Shown: positions 59,528-64,000 of the stretch, piece after piece
Layout of the letters: every line of letters begins with the position of its first letter
Numbering within the stretch: position 1 is the stretch's first letter
Assembly (NCBI GenBank): GCA_033032175.1
Contig: CM065334.1
Coordinates: forward strand, 6,879,705-6,943,704
Reading direction: 5' to 3'
Length of the DNA stretch: 64,000 bases
Source of the DNA: Saturnia japonica
Lineage: Eukaryota; Arthropoda; Insecta; Lepidoptera; Saturniidae
Notes under the pieces: model-generated
The model's input: only the letters and a program-made list of their open reading frames with translations
What the model was told of the DNA's origin: nothing
Database searches by the model: none
Translations under genes and position numbers: made by a program

Positions 59528-59579
59528 ATGATGAGCGTATCACAGTGTTCCGTGGGTTCACCGAGGATTTTTAATGAAC
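59528..59579 (+). CDS. Possible first coding exon, gene unknown
   Basis: An ATG with an in-frame TAA nine bases upstream opens a 17-codon segment (MMSVSQCSVGSPRIFNE) that ends at a perfect donor, GAAC|gtaagt, in phase 1. No matching acceptor exon is found before the window ends, so a long first intron would be needed. The preceding several hundred bases are less AT-rich than surroundings, as expected of a 5' UTR. I do not recognise the protein. A chance ORF cannot be excluded. Confidence 0.3.
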
Positions 59580-59839
59580 GTAAGTTTTGCAAAACAGTTT
59601 AAATTTAATAGAGGACTTTTCACTTACAGGTTGTAATGTAAAAATTTTTAGCATGATTGATAACTAATAATCATTTATTATTGTAACTGTTTAGTAACAG
59701 GTCCCAGGCAACTATGTAATTATTGGAAGTGAATTCTAAAGCTTCTATAACTAATTGTGCGCTTCTTTTTAGCGATGATTTTAAATAGTGGAATTTCTGA
59801 AAATTACCGATTTCAGTAGAATTGTGTAATTATAGAAAC

Positions 59840-60185
59840 TAGCTATAGTCGAAATTCGACCAGCTACTTTTTTACCATAGACTATTTTCTGTTTGACAAT
59901 TTACAGTATTCATAAACAATGAGTATTATCTACATCACTTGCTGTCACTTTTCATTGAGCGAAAATGTCAATATTTTGGGTGGTCTAAGTTCAATGGCAC
60001 TGATCAGGATAGAATTCGCAGTATTAATTTATTTAATTTAATATATTAGTAACTGATATTATAGATAAGTTTTAACTTTCTGCACTCCTTCTCCATATAA
60101 ACTTTGACCATGCCAAATCACGTCTTCCGTGCACGCAATACGCTTAAAATGGTACCGAAATCTTTTGCATCACGTATTAGTTTAG
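59840..60185 (+). repeat. 350-base repeat family copy
   Basis: Same order of blocks as 54900-55265, from 'aattcgaccagctacttttt' to 'gcatcacgtattagttt'. Confidence 0.65.
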
Positions 60186-60224
60186 AGGCTTTTATTATTA
60201 TTTTTAAATAAATAATTTGGCCTA

Positions 60225-60935
60225 TTTGGCCTTCATTGAATTGTCTTTATGATAAACTAACTTTTGTTCGTAAGGATAAAAAAATGCCTTAAAATAATGC
60301 TCATGAATTACTTATTAATCATTTAGCAAATTTTTGTCATAAAATAACTTATTGTGGCTTATACATAAGAAATAGGCATATGCTATCGCGAACTTTTTTT
60401 TAGATAAACTAAAGGCCAATATTTTTGTAAATTATTATATTTACATATCATCAATCATTACGCCAGAATGCGCGGATAAAGCAGTTCGAGAACACTTCCA
60501 TCTCCGACTTACTTAACATCAATTTTTAAGGCTAGATGATAGTTGTAACCTAATGTTTGATAGCCTATACTATACCTCGTGAATCTGGATATTATATGCG
60601 AAAAAAAATTGTGTGTCTCGGGACACTGGACAGAAGTGATAACTTAAACTAAATCAAAAAGAAAAAAAAACCAAACGAAAGAGAGAAAGGGAAGCCGGCG
60701 AGGATTCGAATCTAGGATTTCGTCCATAGCTGTCACACTTACGGCCGTTAGGCTACGAGAGTGTTACTAGGATTGACTGAAACTATTACTTCTATTAATG
60801 GCGCCGTAACGCGTTACGTTACGAAGTGGTTTAACCTCTCATAAGAAGTTATCACTTCAAAAATTTCAAATCCGACTGGCAGTTTCAGAGATTTGCGTAT
60901 TTAAATAAAAAAACAAATAAGTAACTCTTCCGCTT
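60225..60935 (+). repeat. Long repeat with nested palindromic/SINE-like insertion
   Basis: The outer repeat is the 48180-48770 family. From ~60609 to ~60860 it is split by an insertion with inverted words 'gaagtgataactt' (60634-60646) and 'aagttatcacttc' (60846-60858). Inside, the minus strand has A-box 'tagcctaacgg' and B-box 'gattcgaatcc' (60700-60755). Confidence 0.65.
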
Positions 60936-61852
60936 TATTATGTTAGTGTAGATAAGTTACGAATTATCCCTAGTCAAAGTTCTTTAATTTTGTCACGGAC
61001 AGGCTCACCGATCATCAAAACTAATAGTCTTACAAACTTAAAATTTAGAATTTCAGACGTTTTAAGGAAGGAAAAATGAAAAGTCCTAATTTTCGAAGAT
61101 CTGACCCTGACCTGAAACCCAAGAGCCCCGCCAAATGCGAAATCGAATCGAAATGCCGCCATAGTAAAAGTTATTCAATCTGATGAGCATTTTCTCATGG
61201 TCCACAAAAATCCAAGATCTTAGAGTAACAGATGTGGAACCCAAAGAACCAGTCAAACTGTAAAAGATATTGAAAAATTGGTGCTTTATTTAAAATGAGT
61301 TCTGTGGAACACGAAGCCCCCGTTCAGACATATTGTTTTCTAAGCGCTCTGACGGGCCCTAGGCGCAAACATTGAGAGAAATTAACTCAGTAAACATGAT
61401 AGGCCTTTTCTACTTATCGATATTATGATATTACAGTATCTGATTTAGAAACTTCATGATAAACTACAAAAAGAAGTGAAATCCCAAGAAAACATGCCGT
61501 AAAAAACGCGTTCGAATGACTTTTAACTTACTTTTAGAATTGTTTACCCCACGTTACTTATTTAAACGAAAGGTATGATTCAAAAAATTTAAAGAGGATG
61601 TTTCGTCAACTTAATCAACCTGGATTATGAAATTATCGATTTGGAAAAGGATTAATAACATGATACGAATGTCATTATATTTTCGGGGCTCCTTATATAA
61701 TGAATAATTCTATTATTAAATTTTTAATACCTTGGGTTTACAATATCGCAATTTTCTTTAGGATTTTTTGGAAAATAAAAAATACAACCTATGTTGGTTC
61801 GCTTATAAAAGTGTAGCTTTGAGAAAGAATATCTTGTGTTTATCTATTAATG

Positions 61853-62420
61853 AGACCAGCGACTTTTTGATCATAGACTAAGTATTTTGTGTTTGACATT
61901 TACAGTATTCATAAACAATGAGTATTATCTACATCATTTGCTGTCACTTTTCATTGAGTGACAATGTCAATATTTTGGGGGGTCTAAGTTTAATGGCACT
62001 GGTCAGGTTAGGATTCGCAGTATTAATTTAATATAAGTATTAGTAACAAATATTATAGAAAATTTTAGCTTTCTGCACTCCTTCTCCATATAAATTTGAA
62101 CCATGCCAAATCTCAGTCTTCCGTGCACGCAATACGCTTAAAAAGGAAACGAAAGCTTTTGCTTCACGTATTAATATGTAGATTACAAACACACATAATA
62201 AAATCATTTTTTACCCGACTATGGCGAAGCGAAAATGGAGGGTTATGATTTTAACCGATAAGTATGTATGTACGTTCATCTGTACGCGATTTACTACTAA
62301 TCCACTTAACTTAATTTGAAAAATAAGATATCGTTAGAAGCGTCTTGATTGTCCGCTGGATATATGATAATAATATAACTTCACACTGAATTCAATATGA
62401 CGCCCTTTAGAGGACATGAA
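61853..62420 (+). repeat. 350-base family copy plus second repeat
   Basis: 61853-62183 is another 350-base copy ('gagaccagcgactttttgat'-like start). 62205-62420 ('cccgactatggcgaagcgaa', 'gggttatgattttaaccgat') is a separate common repeat. 60936-61850 before it shows no gene. Confidence 0.6.
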
Positions 62421-62925
62421 TTCCTGCATTAAAAAAAATATTTTTTAATTGTATCATGTTGAGTATTAAATAAAAGGGTTTAAATAGCATATTTCAAAAT
62501 TATTTAATAATTAGTTTGCTTGCATTAACCTCGATAAATTCGTTTAATATAATTTATAAAATCACGTCTCTGATGTTCGCTTAGGCTTTAATAAAAGTTT
62601 ATAACTCCAGTTGTGGGAGTTTTGTAAGAGTTGGAAGCTGTCCACTCTGCCTTCCCTGCTTCCCACCAGTGGCGCTAAGCGCGCCAAATGATACTAAATG
62701 TTAAAATCTCAAATTTGACTTTTTTGGTAGTGGACCTTCCGCCCTCTCTGTTCTTTCACGTACCAAGCGAAACCAAATTTTTTAATTAGCTTTCCTTTGC
62801 CTACCCCCAGCCCCTGACTAAAATCTTGGCTAAGCCAATGAGCACTTTCTCGCTAAAACAAAACCACAAAATAATTTAAATAAAATAAATAGTTAAAAAC
62901 TATAACCCGACTACAGAATATCGCT

Positions 62926-63397
62926 GTCTATAAAGCAAGAAACAAGAAAATATTATTTTCCGAAATTCTTATCTACTACATAACCATTCAATTATTCAAA
63001 ATTTAACACATGGATATAGTGATGTACAGTGGATAGCCCTGGTCGCATGCCCACCTTGCCCTAAGGACTGCTTACTTAAAATTCTTGAAAATACTCTTTG
63101 GGATATTAATTAATCTTTAATATCAACATTCAGCCTCTCGAATATGTCCTTGCTTTATACGACTATGACACTAGACATAACCTATAAATAAATATGTACA
63201 TTGCAAGTAAGTAATCAAGATGGCATGCGACCACGGCTATCCGTGAACATCACTATATCCATCTGTTAAATTTAAAAGTTTCAATAAATAAGTTATTGAC
63301 TTATTAATTGATAAATAATTAAATGGTTAGTAGATAAGAATTTCGGACAATAATATTTTCTTGTGTCTTGCTTTTTAGAGAGCGATATTTCGTCGTC
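62926..63397. repeat. Long-armed palindromic (foldback) element
   Basis: Left arm: 'tatcgctgtctataaagcaa', 'gaaattcttatctactacat', 'ggatatagtgatgtacagtg', 'gcatgccc'. Right arm (reverse complement): 'tatcgctctctaaaaagcaa', 'gaaattcttatctactaacc', 'ggatatagtgatgttcacgg', 'gcatgcca'. Arms of ~140-180 bases flank a short centre with no ORF. Confidence 0.75.
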
Positions 63398-64000
63398 ATC
63401 CGTCCATTTTTCTTCTATCTCTGTCGCTATATCTTATTAGTCATTTATAATGATATATGAAGAAGAATTTGGTGACTTAGATATTTGCTTTTAAAACCAC
63501 AAAGTCTCAAATTATTAGTGAGAGGTAATTGGATAGATAAATACTGCTTGTTTTTTTTATACAACAAATACGGTCCGATTAACGCTTGTAATACTTTGGT
63601 ATCACTATCGCTTGGCTGCGTTCTTCTGTAGGGTACAGGTGTTCCACCAGTCGGACTGCCCCAACTAAAGAGATATCTTCAAATAAATTTATCTGTGCAC
63701 TACCTCTCTTTGATGCTGTTACGAATTGTAGAAAATTTAGTAAACGTTGAAGTTTCAAGAGACGCGTATGACGTCTACAGCGAGTGAATTTAGACAACTC
63801 CACTTTTGAGTTGATATATTGACATACTTTGAGTGTTGGTGTTGCTGCTGCTGAGCTGATGAAGAGTTAAACAGTAGTCATGCTCGTGTACAATGGAATA
63901 CAATGCAGTCATAATCTGCGCATATAAGATAATGGATCTCATTTCGAGCAACTTATCAGTTAATTTGTTAAAATGTATGAAAATAATAATTTTTATATAA
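63398..64000. other. Window end, no gene
   Basis: Contains a degraded repeat (about 63640-63720, 'ccaccagtcggactgcccca', related to 13190-13270 and 27950-27990) and AT-rich DNA. A 74-codon minus-strand ORF here has no recognisable domain. Confidence 0.4.

Overview
The window is nuclear DNA from an insect, very probably a moth or butterfly. It is AT-rich and intron-rich, and it is packed with decayed Lepidoptera-type repeats: tRNA-headed SINEs, RTE-type LINE remnants, mariner/Tc1 copies, MITEs, and the interspersed 'agctgtgcccgcg' and 'aaccgacttcaaaaaa' families. There is no prokaryotic architecture: no operons, no CRISPR array, no rRNA.

Five spliced genes can be assembled with exon phases that close exactly. 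(1) 1082-3296 (+): a two-exon gene for a 556-aa basic, low-complexity protein of unknown function, followed by a decayed tandem copy of its own 3' end. (2) 11848-15631 (+): four exons, 241 aa, coiled-coil, resembling the kinetochore protein CENP-H. (3) 23829-39933 (+): a secreted MCFD2-like EF-hand protein with a Gln/Pro-rich insert. Five common coding exons can splice in the same phase to any of four terminal exons (30.1, 36.1, 37.7 and 39.8 kb), each encoding a different second EF-hand. (4) 34300-35648 (-): a 181-aa THAP-zinc-finger/coiled-coil protein in four exons. It lies inside a 1.73-kb DNA transposon with 30-bp inverted ends and a perfect 8-bp target duplication, itself inside the intron of gene 3. 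(5) 41999-53915 (-): neverland, the Rieske cholesterol 7,8-dehydrogenase that opens ecdysteroid synthesis, with eight coding exons and 449 aa. A possible first coding exon of a sixth gene lies at 59528-59579 (+).

The rest is mobile DNA. The best-preserved copy is a Tc1-like element at 21829-23364 whose 340-codon transposase is broken by a single TGA. A mariner with both TIRs sits at 52106-53127, and a mariner fragment sharing its TIR at 9088-9483. There is an antisense RTE LINE at 20655-21735, an antisense LINE inside a neverland intron, a BEL/Pao fragment at 56.2-56.5 kb, hAT-like elements at 10576-11715 and 40335-40650, and several palindromic MITEs.

The two most interesting systems are the set of interchangeable terminal EF-hand exons in the MCFD2-like gene, with a seven-copy array of acceptor-like repeats in its intron, and the THAP-only transposon, whose product has the layout of the Drosophila KP repressor of P elements.
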